This document shows, one piece after another, positions 1 through 6,943 of a stretch of DNA of 51,114 bases (position 1 is the stretch's first letter; each line of letters opens with the position of its first letter). The notes under the pieces are model-generated. The model worked only from the letters and a program-made list of their open reading frames with translations. It was not told the origin of the DNA and ran no database searches. The DNA is from Kitasatospora sp. DSM 101779 (GTDB lineage Bacteria; Actinomycetota; Actinomycetes; Streptomycetales; Streptomycetaceae). The translations under genes were made by a program, and so were the position numbers. The stretch covers positions 2,174,309 to 2,225,422 of the forward strand of contig NZ_JAHTIK010000001.1 of NCBI RefSeq assembly GCF_025655475.1, read 5' to 3'.

Positions 1-1
1 G

Positions 2-877
2 GCCGGCGCCGGCCTGCTGCTGGCCGCCCTGGGGCACGCCGTGGGCTGGCCCGTCCCCCGCGGCGGCAGCCGGACGATCGCCGACGCCATGGCCGCCGAG
101 CTGGTCCGCCGCGGCGGCCGGATCGTCACCGGTCACCGGGTCGGGTCGCTCGCCGAACTCCCGCCCGCCCGCGCCGTCCTGCTCGACCTCACGCCCGCCG
201 GGCTGCTCCACCTGGCCGGCCGCGCACTTCCCGAGGGCTACGCCCGGCGGCTGCGTTCCTTCCGGTACGGCTCGGCCGTCTGCAAGGTCGACTTCGCACT
301 GGCCGGCCCGGTGCCCTGGGCCGACCCGGCCTGCGCCGAGGCGGGCACCCTGCACCTGTCCGGCACCCGCGAGGAGACCGTCGCCGTCGAACGCGAGGTC
401 GCCGCAGGCCGCCACCCGGCCCGGCCGTACGTGCTCGCGGTGCAGCCCGGGGTCGTCGACCCCGGCCGGGCCCCCGCCGGGATGCACACCCTGTACAGCT
501 ACGCCCACGTGCCGCACGGCTCGACGGTGGACGTCGGCGAGGCCGTGGAGCGGCAGGTCGAGCGCTTCGCCCCCGGCTTCCGCGACCTCGTCCTCGCCCG
601 GTCCGCCACCACCGCCGCCGACCAGCAGGTGCACAACGCCAACTACGTCGGCGGCGACATCGGCGGCGGTGCGATGTCCCTGCGGCAGACCGTCTTCCGC
701 CCCGTCCCCGCCCTCGACCCGTACGCCACCCCGCTCGACGGCGTCTACCTCTGCTCCGCCTCCACCCCGCCGGGCCCCGGCGTCCACGGCATGGCCGGCC
801 TGCACGCCGCCCGCCGCGCCCTGAAGCAGCGGTTCGGCCTCACCGGCGACCCGCTGGCGGCACTGGCTCGGGGCTGA
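2..877 (+). CDS. FAD-dependent oxidoreductase (phytoene desaturase-like), 5' end outside window
   Basis: The frame is open from the first bases and ends at TGA 875-877, so only the C-terminal ~291 residues are seen and the N-terminal dinucleotide-binding motif is missing. The visible part has the layout of NAD(P)/FAD amine-oxidase or phytoene-desaturase-like proteins. Near the start is a GWPVPRGGSRTIADAM stretch, which in this family lines the substrate side and precedes the second FAD-contact segment (RIVTGHRV). At the end is the FAD-contact region GVYLCSASTPPGPGVHGMAG followed by an AARRAL helix. Family members oxidise or isomerise hydrophobic substrates such as carotenoids. No carotenoid genes are visible here, so the substrate is unknown. 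The lipoprotein gene downstream is 150 bases away and probably separate. Confidence 0.85.
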   Translation, partial: AGAGLLLAALGHAVGWPVPRGGSRTIADAMAAELVRRGGRIVTGHRVGSLAELPPARAVLLDLTPAGLLHLAGRALPEGYARRLRSFRYGSAVCKVDFALAGPVPWADPACAEAGTLHLSGTREETVAVEREVAAGRHPARPYVLAVQPGVVDPGRAPAGMHTLYSYAHVPHGSTVDVGEAVERQVERFAPGFRDLVLARSATTAADQQVHNANYVGGDIGGGAMSLRQTVFRPVPALDPYATPLDGVYLCSASTPPGPGVHGMAGLHAARRALKQRFGLTGDPLAALARG

Positions 878-1027
878 GCCCCACCGGGCCCCGGAATCGC
901 CGTTGACGAGCGCGCCGCCGCTGCCGGAGGCTGTCCCGGACCGACCGTCAGAAGGCCGGACCGACCGACCGCTCCGGGCGCGGCGACCCGCCCCGGCCGG
1001 CCGGGCCGCGCTCAGGGAGGGATCACC

Positions 1028-1591
1028 GTGCAGCCACGGACCCGGGCCGCACTGGCCCTCGCCGCGGCGCTGCTCCTGGCCGGCTGCACGCCCGGGGTGC
1101 AGCACACCGCGGCGCCCGCGCCGTCCGGGGGCGGGCCGACCCACCACAACCGGATCCACACGGGCAGCGAGGCGAGCCCCTCGTACTGGGTGCGGTCCCC
1201 GACGGACCGTTTCGCCCTCCTGGTGGAGGAGACCGGATCGAGGAGCGACCCCGGCGGCACTCGCCGCCGTGCCCTGATCAGGTCCTACGCGCCGTCGTCG
1301 TCGGCGACCGGCGAGGGGACGCTCGGAGCGGTGGTGTGGCGCGACACCACCGCGTACGGCACTTTCGCCGACAGCCCGGCCTTCCGGTGGGAGGACGCCG
1401 GGGACCGTGTCTGGATCGTCCTCACCCCCGGCGGGGTGCCGTACCCGTCGGTGGCGTTCCGTGTGGCCGCGGAGGGGGCCGGCGGCGCCTGGTCCGCGCG
1501 CACGGTCTCGGCGACGGAGTACGGGGACGTACCGGAGTCGGTCCTCCGGAGCGTCCCGCAGCCGATGCGCGGGGAGCTCGGGCTGCCCTGA
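1028..1591 (+). CDS. Putative secreted lipoprotein
   Basis: The 187-residue protein starts at GTG 1028 behind an AGGGAGG-like ribosome site (about 1015-1021). It has a textbook lipoprotein signal: a short Arg-containing n-region, an Ala/Leu-rich core and the lipobox LLAGC with acylated Cys20. A Pro/Gly-rich linker follows, then a ~140-residue globular domain with no motif I recognise. It is therefore probably anchored on the outer face of the membrane. The flanking genes do not suggest a role: an FAD enzyme upstream and a convergent grpE-like gene downstream. Function unknown. Confidence 0.75.
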   Translation: MQPRTRAALALAAALLLAGCTPGVQHTAAPAPSGGGPTHHNRIHTGSEASPSYWVRSPTDRFALLVEETGSRSDPGGTRRRALIRSYAPSSSATGEGTLGAVVWRDTTAYGTFADSPAFRWEDAGDRVWIVLTPGGVPYPSVAFRVAAEGAGGAWSARTVSATEYGDVPESVLRSVPQPMRGELGLP

Positions 1592-1618
1592 GCGCCGGGG
1601 CGCCCCGCCCGCCCGTGC

Positions 1619-2068
1619 TCAGACCGGGCCGGGCGGCGGTTCGGCGACGACGACCTCGGCGGGGCGCAGCAGCTGGTCGCCGACGCGGTAGCCGGTGCGG
1701 ACGACCTCGATGCAGACCGGGCCGGTGACCACGGCGGACCGGGTGTAGCCGACGGCGAGGTGCAGCACGGGGTCGAAGGGTTCGCCGGGTTCGCCGAAGG
1801 ACTGCAGTCCGAGGGCGCCGAGCTCGGTCTCCAGGAGGTCGGCGACGGCGCCGAAGCCGTCGACCACCTCGCCGGCGATCCGGGCCTGGTCGAGGGCGTC
1901 GAGCACGGGCAGTAGCCGGCCGAGCACGTTGGAGACGGCGATCTCGCGGACGGCGAGCCGGTCGCGGTGGACGCGGCGGCGGTAGTTGTCGTACTCGGCC
2001 TTGAGGCGGCGCAGGTCCTCGTCGGGCCCCGCGTGCGGGCCTTCTCCGTCGCCTGCCGAGTGCGCCAT
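1619..2068 (-). CDS. GrpE-family nucleotide exchange factor (short paralogue)
   Basis: The 149-residue product has the GrpE pattern. An N-terminal helix with LKAEYDNYRRRVHRD matches the coiled-coil stalk. It is followed by LLPVLDALDQA, the FEPGEPFDPVLH-like turn (here GEPGEPFDPVLHLAVG) and a beta domain ending GYRVGDQLLRPAEVVVAE. GrpE releases ADP from DnaK. Chaperone-operon GrpE is usually about 200 residues; this one has a shortened N-terminus and no dnaK or dnaJ beside it, so it is probably a specialised paralogue. ATG 2068 follows AAGGAG seven bases upstream. A near-consensus promoter is listed separately. The zinc-ribbon gene upstream is divergent. Confidence 0.85.
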   Translation of the reverse strand: MAHSAGDGEGPHAGPDEDLRRLKAEYDNYRRRVHRDRLAVREIAVSNVLGRLLPVLDALDQARIAGEVVDGFGAVADLLETELGALGLQSFGEPGEPFDPVLHLAVGYTRSAVVTGPVCIEVVRTGYRVGDQLLRPAEVVVAEPPPGPV

Positions 2069-2109
2069 GGACGGACTCCTTCCGGACGGTATCCGCAGCC
2101 CCTGAAACC

Positions 2110-2138
2110 GGGATAATTCTGGATAAAGGGCTTGTCAA
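2110..2138 (-). promoter_or_regulatory. Sigma70-type promoter for the grpE-like gene
   Basis: On the minus strand TTGACA (2133-2138) is separated by exactly 17 bases from TATCCC (2110-2115). This is a very good match to a housekeeping promoter, and the predicted start lies about 35 bases before the ATG at 2068. No HAIR-type operator (CTTGAGT-N7-ACTCAAG) for HspR is visible. Confidence 0.65.
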
Positions 2139-2163
2139 GGGCCGAGGCAGGGAGGTAGACGCG

Positions 2164-2529
2164 ATGATCACCGAACTGGCCGTGGAGCGGGTCGAATTCA
2201 CCTGTGGCCAGTGTTGGCACCACTGGTCCGTGGACTACGACGTCCAGCACTACCGCGACGACGACGGCACCGACTGGGAGTACTTCTCCCGCGACGGCAT
2301 CGGCGCTGCCTCCCCGTACACCCCGGACGGCGGGGTTCCCTGTCCGCAGTGCGGGCGGCACTGGGTGGGCCACCTCGTCGCCCGGCGGCTGGTGCCGCTG
2401 GCCGGTTCCCGCGGGTCCGCGCCGCGTCATCTCGTCGAGGACCGCGAGAGCCACCGCCCGGAGCGGCACGAGGCTCCGCTGCTGTCCGGCACCGTCCGCC
2501 CCGAACCGCATCCGGCCCCGCCCAGCTGA
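2164..2529 (+). CDS. Zinc-ribbon hypothetical protein
   Basis: A 121-residue protein. Two Cys pairs, CGQC near residue 19 and CPQC near residue 60, are the only strong features and could form a split zinc ribbon. Each is followed by a His/Trp (CGQCWHHW and CPQCGRHWVGH). The acidic, aromatic stretch between them (DYDVQHYRDDDGTDWEYF) may be a binding surface. ATG 2164 follows GGGAGG at about 2149-2154. It is divergent from the grpE-like gene. A nucleic-acid or protein-binding role is possible but not shown. Confidence 0.7.
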   Translation: MITELAVERVEFTCGQCWHHWSVDYDVQHYRDDDGTDWEYFSRDGIGAASPYTPDGGVPCPQCGRHWVGHLVARRLVPLAGSRGSAPRHLVEDRESHRPERHEAPLLSGTVRPEPHPAPPS

Positions 2530-2575
2530 TCGCCGCCAGGCGCGGGGCGGCCCGCCGGGGTGCCGTCGGCGGCGC

Positions 2576-3319
2576 TCAGCGCCCGGCGGCGACGGTGGCG
2601 TCGATGCCGGCGAGGGCGATGGCGAGCCCGGCCTCGAACTGGCTGTCTCGGGAGGCGCGCAGACCGCCCTCCTCGGTGGGCGGCAGCAGGTCGGCGTTGT
2701 CGAGGAAGCGGGCGTCGGCCCGCTCCGCGACGCCGCGGACGACGCGGTTGAGCTCGTCCTCGTGGAGGCCGGAGGCCCGGACCCGCTGCAGCCACTGCGA
2801 CTCGGCGAGCGCGAAGCCGTAGACGAACTGCAGGACCAGGCCGAGGGCGCCGCCGAGTTGCTCGCCGGTGAGGCCGGTGCGGCGGATCGCCCCGATCGCG
2901 CTGGTCGAGAAGAAGAGCGAATTGGGGCCCAGGGCCAGGAACTGGCCGGCGAGTTGAGCGGCCCAGGGGTGCTCGTGCAGGCAGCGGCGGTACTCGTGGG
3001 CGAGCAGCCGCAGGTGGGCCCGCCAGTCGTCGCCGTCGCCGAGCGGCGGGATCCGCATGTCGCCGAAGGCTTCGTCGAGGGCGAGTTCGAGGAGTTCGTC
3101 CTTGTTGTCGACGTACCAGTAGACCGACATCGGGGTGACGTCGAGGGCGGCGGCCAGTTTGCGCATGCTGAAGGCCTGGACGCCGTCGGCGTCGAGCAGT
3201 CCGACGGCGGCGCGCACGATCCGCTCGCGGCTGAGGCCGGCGGGCGCGCTGCCGCGGCGCCGCTCGCGGGGCGGCGCCACCCAGATGCTGACGGCCGGGT
3301 CGCGGGGCTTGTCCGCCAT
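2576..3319 (-). CDS. TetR/AcrR family transcriptional regulator
   Basis: A 247-residue TetR-type repressor. The N-terminal HTH is clear at about residues 28-75: LSRERIVRAAVGLLD, FSMRKLAAALDVTPMSVYWYVDNKDEL. The C-terminal half matches the tetracycline-repressor-type ligand domain (DDWRAHLRLLAHEYRRCLHEHPWAAQL). ATG 3319 follows GAAGGA. It lies 65 bases downstream of the DHA2 exporter gene on the same strand, so it most likely controls that exporter and itself in response to an exported compound. A strong inverted repeat lies in the gap. Confidence 0.92.
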   Translation of the reverse strand: MADKPRDPAVSIWVAPPRERRRGSAPAGLSRERIVRAAVGLLDADGVQAFSMRKLAAALDVTPMSVYWYVDNKDELLELALDEAFGDMRIPPLGDGDDWRAHLRLLAHEYRRCLHEHPWAAQLAGQFLALGPNSLFFSTSAIGAIRRTGLTGEQLGGALGLVLQFVYGFALAESQWLQRVRASGLHEDELNRVVRGVAERADARFLDNADLLPPTEEGGLRASRDSQFEAGLAIALAGIDATVAAGR

Positions 3320-3334
3320 GCTCGTCCTTCGTGC

Positions 3335-3371
3335 TCGCTGCACGGCCGTCGGAACGGCGGCCGTGCAGCGA
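3335..3371. terminator. 14-bp inverted repeat between exporter and tetR
   Basis: TCGCTGCACGGCCG (3335-3348) and its perfect complement (3358-3371) are separated by nine bases. The structure lies downstream of the exporter stop and just upstream of the tetR ribosome site. It could attenuate or terminate exporter transcripts, or be a repressor site. There is no U-tract, as is usual in this group. Confidence 0.5.
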
Positions 3372-3384
3372 TCGTAGGGCCGGA

Positions 3385-4899
3385 TCAGCCCGCCTGGGCC
3401 ACCGGCTCGGCGGGGGCGGAGGTCACGGGCGGCGCGCCGGCGGCCCGGCCGAGCAGCCAGGCGGCGACCAAGCCGCCGGCCAGCACCGCGGCGGCGCCGA
3501 TCAGCTGCCCGGCGGTGAGGCTGTCGGCGAAGGCCGAGCGGATCGCCCCGGTGGCGGAGGCGCCGCCGGCGGCGAGGGCGTCGGGCAGCGAGCGGGCGGC
3601 GGAATCGGGCAGGCCGGCGGGCAGGGCGGCGGCGAAGTTCGCGGTGAGCACGGCGCCGAGGACGGCCACGCCGAGCGAGTTGCCGAGTTCGCCGAGGGTG
3701 CCCATCAGTCCGGAGCCGACGCCGGCCTTCTCCGGCGGAATGGAGGTCATCACGGCGCCGGCCATGGCGGGCTGGGCGCAGGCGACGCCGGCGCCCATCA
3801 TCACCAGGCCGAGCAGGATGCCCGGGTAGGAGCCGCCGTGGCCGAAGAGGGCGATCGCGGCGAGCCCGCCGGCCAGCAGCGAGAGGCCGGTGGCGATGGC
3901 GGCGGGCGGCGAGAGCCGGGCGGTGAGCCGCATGCCGGTGCCGGTGAGGTTGAGCGCGACGACGGTGAGGGCCATCGGGGCGGTGCGCAGGCCGGCCGCG
4001 AGCGGCCCGTAGTGGAGCACGAACTGCAGGTGCTGGGTGAGCAGGAAGAGCGAGCCGCCCATGCCGAAGCTGACCAGGACGCCGCCGGAGACGGCGCCGC
4101 GGAAGCGGGCGTTGCGGAAGAACGCGAGGTCGAGCAGCGGGTGTTCGATCCGGCGCTCCCAGAGGCCGAAGCCCAGCAGGAAGAGCAGGCCGAGGCCGCC
4201 GGCGAGCAGGGTGCGGGGCGCCGTCCAGCCGTAGCCGGGGCCCTGGATGACGGCGTAGACGAGGCCGGTGAGGCCTGCCGTGGAGAGCACCGCGCCGAGC
4301 AGGTCGGGGCGGTCGCCGCGCGGGTCCCTGGACTCGGGCACCAGTCGGCCGACGGCGATCAGGCCGAGGGCGGCGACCGGCAGGTTGACCAGGAAGGTGG
4401 AGCCCCACCAGAAGTGGTTCAGCAGCAGGCCGCCGATGACGGGGCCGAGGGCGACGCCGAGCGAGGCGACGGCCGTCCAGGCCGCGATGGCCTTGGACTG
4501 CTCGTCGGCGTCGAAGGTGCGGACGACGATGGCGAGGCTGGTGGCGAGCAGCAGGCTGCCGCCGACACCCATGCCGGCGCGGGCCGCGATCAGTTGGCCG
4601 GGGTCTTCGGCGAGGGCCGCGGCGAGCGATCCGGCGCCGAACAGGGCGAGGCCGATCATCTGGACCTTCTTGCGTCCATAGCGGTCGGCGAGGCCGCCGG
4701 CGGCGATCAGCAGGCCCGCCTGGGCGAGCGAGTAGGCGCCGATGACCCACTGGGTCTGCGAGGTGGTGGCGCCGAGTTCCTCGGTGAGGGAGGGCACGGC
4801 GACGTTGAGGATGGTGTTGTCGAGGATCACGACGAGTTGTGCCAGACAGATGACCGCGAGGATCACCCATCGGTCCGGACGGCGCTGGGGATCGGTCAC
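3385..4899 (-). CDS. DHA2-type MFS drug exporter (14 TM)
   Basis: A 504-residue membrane protein from GTG 4899. It carries the hallmarks of the DHA2 (EmrB/QacA) family of proton-driven multidrug exporters: LDNTILNVAVPSL in TM1, motif A GGLADRYGRKKVQ after TM2, motif C LGVALGPVIGGLLL in TM5, and enough hydrophobic segments for 14 helices. An ATG at 4971 is in frame, but it would place the operator-like palindrome inside the coding region; GTG 4899 has GGAG six bases before it and starts where the family usually starts. tetR follows on the same strand, so exporter and regulator form a self-contained resistance or efflux unit. Substrate unknown. Confidence 0.92.
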   Translation of the reverse strand: MTDPQRRPDRWVILAVICLAQLVVILDNTILNVAVPSLTEELGATTSQTQWVIGAYSLAQAGLLIAAGGLADRYGRKKVQMIGLALFGAGSLAAALAEDPGQLIAARAGMGVGGSLLLATSLAIVVRTFDADEQSKAIAAWTAVASLGVALGPVIGGLLLNHFWWGSTFLVNLPVAALGLIAVGRLVPESRDPRGDRPDLLGAVLSTAGLTGLVYAVIQGPGYGWTAPRTLLAGGLGLLFLLGFGLWERRIEHPLLDLAFFRNARFRGAVSGGVLVSFGMGGSLFLLTQHLQFVLHYGPLAAGLRTAPMALTVVALNLTGTGMRLTARLSPPAAIATGLSLLAGGLAAIALFGHGGSYPGILLGLVMMGAGVACAQPAMAGAVMTSIPPEKAGVGSGLMGTLGELGNSLGVAVLGAVLTANFAAALPAGLPDSAARSLPDALAAGGASATGAIRSAFADSLTAGQLIGAAAVLAGGLVAAWLLGRAAGAPPVTSAPAEPVAQAG

Positions 4900-4913
4900 A
4901 GCCGGCTCCGCTC

Positions 4914-4952
4914 TTCTTCTACGGCGTACAAGACTTGTACACCGTAGAAGAA
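4914..4952. promoter_or_regulatory. 39-bp near-perfect palindromic operator upstream of the exporter
   Basis: TTCTTCTACGGCGTACAAG (4914-4932) is mirrored around A4933 by 4934-4952 with a single mismatch. It ends 15 bases before the exporter GTG and contains the core GTACAAG-A-CTTGTAC. Its length and symmetry suit one or two TetR dimers, so the adjacent TetR (2576-3319) is the obvious candidate ligand. The TTGTAC and TAGAAG segments inside it could also serve as promoter boxes, so binding would block initiation. Confidence 0.7.
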
Positions 4953-5008
4953 AGTCCGTGCGACGCGCCACCGGTTTGCGGTGAAGCGTCCGGCCGCCCG
5001 ACAGGGCC

Positions 5009-5491
5009 TCAGAGGCCGGCGCGGATCTCGTCCAGCGACTCCTGCATCAGCGCCCGGGCCCGGGTGAACCAGTCGGCGAGCACGGCGACCTCGTCCGGGC
5101 CGTAGTCGGCGAAGAGCGCGCCGAGGCGCAGGTAGAACGGCCCGTAGGCCTCCATGATCCGTTGCTGGGCCGAGGGGTCCATCGCGATCCTGACCTTGCG
5201 GCGGTCGCCCGGGTCGGGCACGCGGCGCGCGTAGCCCGCCTTCTCCAGGCGGTTGAGGACCCCGGTGACGGCGCCGGTGGTGAGGTTCGCCCGCTCGGCG
5301 AGGTCGCCGGCGGCCAGCGACTCGCCGGCCAGCTCGGCCTCGATGAGGAAGCCGATGCAGGTCAGGTCGGTGGTGTTGAGGCCGAGTCGCGCCGCGATGT
5401 CCTGCTGCCCGAAGTGGGCGAGGGCGATCATCCGGTCCATCGCCTGCAGGGCCTGCTCGGGGGTCGCAGCCGGGCGCGGCTTGCCTTCCAC
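5009..5491 (-). CDS. MarR family transcriptional regulator
   Basis: A 160-residue winged-helix regulator. The DNA-binding part reads LAAGDLAERANLTTGAVTGVLNRLEKAGYARRVPDPGDRRKVRI, given in the protein as consecutive segments: recognition helix TTGAVTGVLNRLEKAGY and wing PDPGDRRKVRI. ATG 5509 would begin immediately after the palindrome 5510-5522 with no ribosome site. GTG 5491 has AAGGAG seven bases upstream and is chosen instead. The gene is divergent from the small membrane protein at 5590. The ligand is unknown; the palindrome suggests autoregulation. Confidence 0.9.
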   Translation of the reverse strand: MEGKPRPAATPEQALQAMDRMIALAHFGQQDIAARLGLNTTDLTCIGFLIEAELAGESLAAGDLAERANLTTGAVTGVLNRLEKAGYARRVPDPGDRRKVRIAMDPSAQQRIMEAYGPFYLRLGALFADYGPDEVAVLADWFTRARALMQESLDEIRAGL

Positions 5492-5509
5492 GGACAGTCT
5501 CCTTAGCAT

Positions 5510-5522
5510 CTAAGTTACTTAG
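5510..5522. promoter_or_regulatory. 13-bp palindrome, likely MarR operator
   Basis: CTAAGTTACTTAG is a perfect palindrome around its central T (CTAAGT/ACTTAG). It lies 19 bases upstream of the GTG of the MarR gene, in an AT-rich island of an otherwise GC-rich region, overlapping the probable -10 region. AT-rich AAGT-N-ACTT-type sites fit MarR binding. It lies in the shared region with the divergent gene at 5590 and could control both. Confidence 0.55.
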
Positions 5523-5589
5523 CTCGTGAGATAAAAGTTCGCCGGGCGCGGGCCTGCGCCGACGGCACCATCACACCGTACGAGGAGAC

Positions 5590-6000
5590 ATGAGCGCACA
5601 CGGCGACCACGACATGGGGCACACCGTCGCCGGCTGGACGGGCTCGCTGCTCGCCGTCGCCGGCACCGCGGTGGCCGGGACGGCGTTCGCGGCGGGCTCC
5701 ACCGCCGTCCTGTGGCCGGGCCTGGCGCTGCTGCCCGCCGCCGCCCTCACCACCTGGCTGCTGCACCTCGCCGGCTGGGGCAAGGCCACCGGCCCGCGAC
5801 CACTCGGCCGCCGCGACTGGCGCCTGCGCGACCCTGCCGCCAGGCACGGCCACCCCGGCTGCCTCGGCTGCCGCCTGGCCGGCCGCGGGCTCGGCACGCG
5901 TGGGCCCCGGCGGGTCCTTCCCGCGCCGGGGCAGGTGCACGCGCAGGCGCCGCGGACCGGCACCGAGCCGGTCAGGGCAGCGTCCAGAACTGCGTCGTGA
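5590..6000 (+). CDS. HGxxPAAW-type small membrane protein
   Basis: A 136-residue protein. It begins MSAHGDHDMGHTVAGWTG, which resembles the N-terminal HG(H/N)TxAxWT motif of the actinobacterial HGxxPAAW family, then has two membrane segments (about residues 18-36 and 40-60). It ends with a loop containing GHPGCLGCRLAGR, a CxxC-type motif on the cytoplasmic side. In relatives the gene often accompanies respiratory or biosynthetic loci, but no function is established. Its last 29 bases overlap the 3' end of the convergent ABM gene. The C-terminal ~40 residues are low-complexity Arg/Pro/Ala and may not be conserved. Confidence 0.65.
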   Translation: MSAHGDHDMGHTVAGWTGSLLAVAGTAVAGTAFAAGSTAVLWPGLALLPAAALTTWLLHLAGWGKATGPRPLGRRDWRLRDPAARHGHPGCLGCRLAGRGLGTRGPRRVLPAPGQVHAQAPRTGTEPVRAASRTAS

Positions 6001-6943
6001 CCAGGTAGAAAACCACGACCCAGAACGCGGTCGCCGCGGCCACGATGCCGAGGCCGATGCGGTTGGTCCTCGCCGCCGGCTCGTCGGGCCTCGGCCGCAG
6101 CCACCGCTTGAGCAGCCGGTTCACGTAGTACGGCATCGTGAAGAAGGTCATGATGAAGCTCGACAGCAGGTTGCCCACGAGCAGCCCGAGCCAGAGCGGC
6201 ATGTGCGCCGGCGACAGGGCGAGCGTCAGCAGCACCACGGTCGGGTAGAGGCCGACCCAGACCGCGAGGGCGGTCTTGGCCTCCGAGGGCGGCGGCGCCT
6301 CCCTGCCGCTCTCCTCGAAGGCGAACCAGCTGCCGAACGAGTTGTCGATCGTGTGCAGCTTGAACTCGTTGAACTTCCTGCCCTCGGCGAGCATCTTCCG
6401 GCGTTCGGCCGAGGTCAGCCAGGCGTCGAGGTGCTCGGCGTTGTCGAACCGGTACAGCGTGGTCCACTCCTCCTGCAGACCCTCGATCGGGCGGAAGAGC
6501 TCGGTGCCGCGGTAGCCCTCGAAGGTGCTCTCCTCCTGGCTCATGCGGTGCTGCCAGGCGAGGAAGTCGTCGACGTGGTTCGGGTGGACGCGGTGGGTGA
6601 CCACCATGGTCACCAGCGGGTCCGGCGGCCTGGCCCCGCCGCTGACCACCTGCTGGGTGGCCGGGCCGTCGAAGTAGCCGCGGCCGACGTCGAGCAGGGT
6701 CTGCCGGGTGGCGCTGTTGATCCACGCCTGCAGGTGGGCGATCGAGTCGAACCGGTACACCACGACCCAGTCGGGCTGCAGGGGCGTCGGCGGGGAGATC
6801 TCGGCGCCGAGGTATCCGGCGTAGTCGGCGGCGGCGCTGTTGACGTCCAGCTGCCACGTCGCGTACTCCCGGTCCAGACCGGGCCGGACCTTCTGGCCGA
6901 TGATGGCCGTCGCCGTGGCGCCGTTGCGCTCCTCGGTGCTCAT
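5972..6943 (-). CDS. Membrane-anchored twin ABM-domain protein
   Basis: The 323-residue product contains two tandem antibiotic biosynthesis monooxygenase (ABM, ferredoxin-fold) repeats. Repeat 1 is about residues 10-105 (VRPGLDREYATWQ...VVYRFDSIAHLQAW). Repeat 2 is about 120-215 (VHPNHVDDFLAWQ...TLYRFDNAEHLDAWL). The C-terminus has three hydrophobic helices (TALAVWVGLYPTVVLLTL, LLVGNLLSSFIMTFF, IGLGIVAAATAFWVVVFYLV). ABM proteins oxidise quinol or aromatic substrates or act as binding modules. ATG 6943 overlaps the stop of the Mo-hydroxylase gene (ATGA), so the two are co-translated and probably work on the same substrate. The last bases overlap the convergent small membrane protein gene. Confidence 0.85.
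   Translation of the reverse strand: MSTEERNGATATAIIGQKVRPGLDREYATWQLDVNSAAADYAGYLGAEISPPTPLQPDWVVVYRFDSIAHLQAWINSATRQTLLDVGRGYFDGPATQQVVSGGARPPDPLVTMVVTHRVHPNHVDDFLAWQHRMSQEESTFEGYRGTELFRPIEGLQEEWTTLYRFDNAEHLDAWLTSAERRKMLAEGRKFNEFKLHTIDNSFGSWFAFEESGREAPPPSEAKTALAVWVGLYPTVVLLTLALSPAHMPLWLGLLVGNLLSSFIMTFFTMPYYVNRLLKRWLRPRPDEPAARTNRIGLGIVAAATAFWVVVFYLVTTQFWTLP

Noticed and set aside
3331..4947. Long plus-strand frame opposite the DHA2 exporter
   Set aside because: Gly/Ala/Glu-rich shadow. The minus strand has all MFS motifs and helices.
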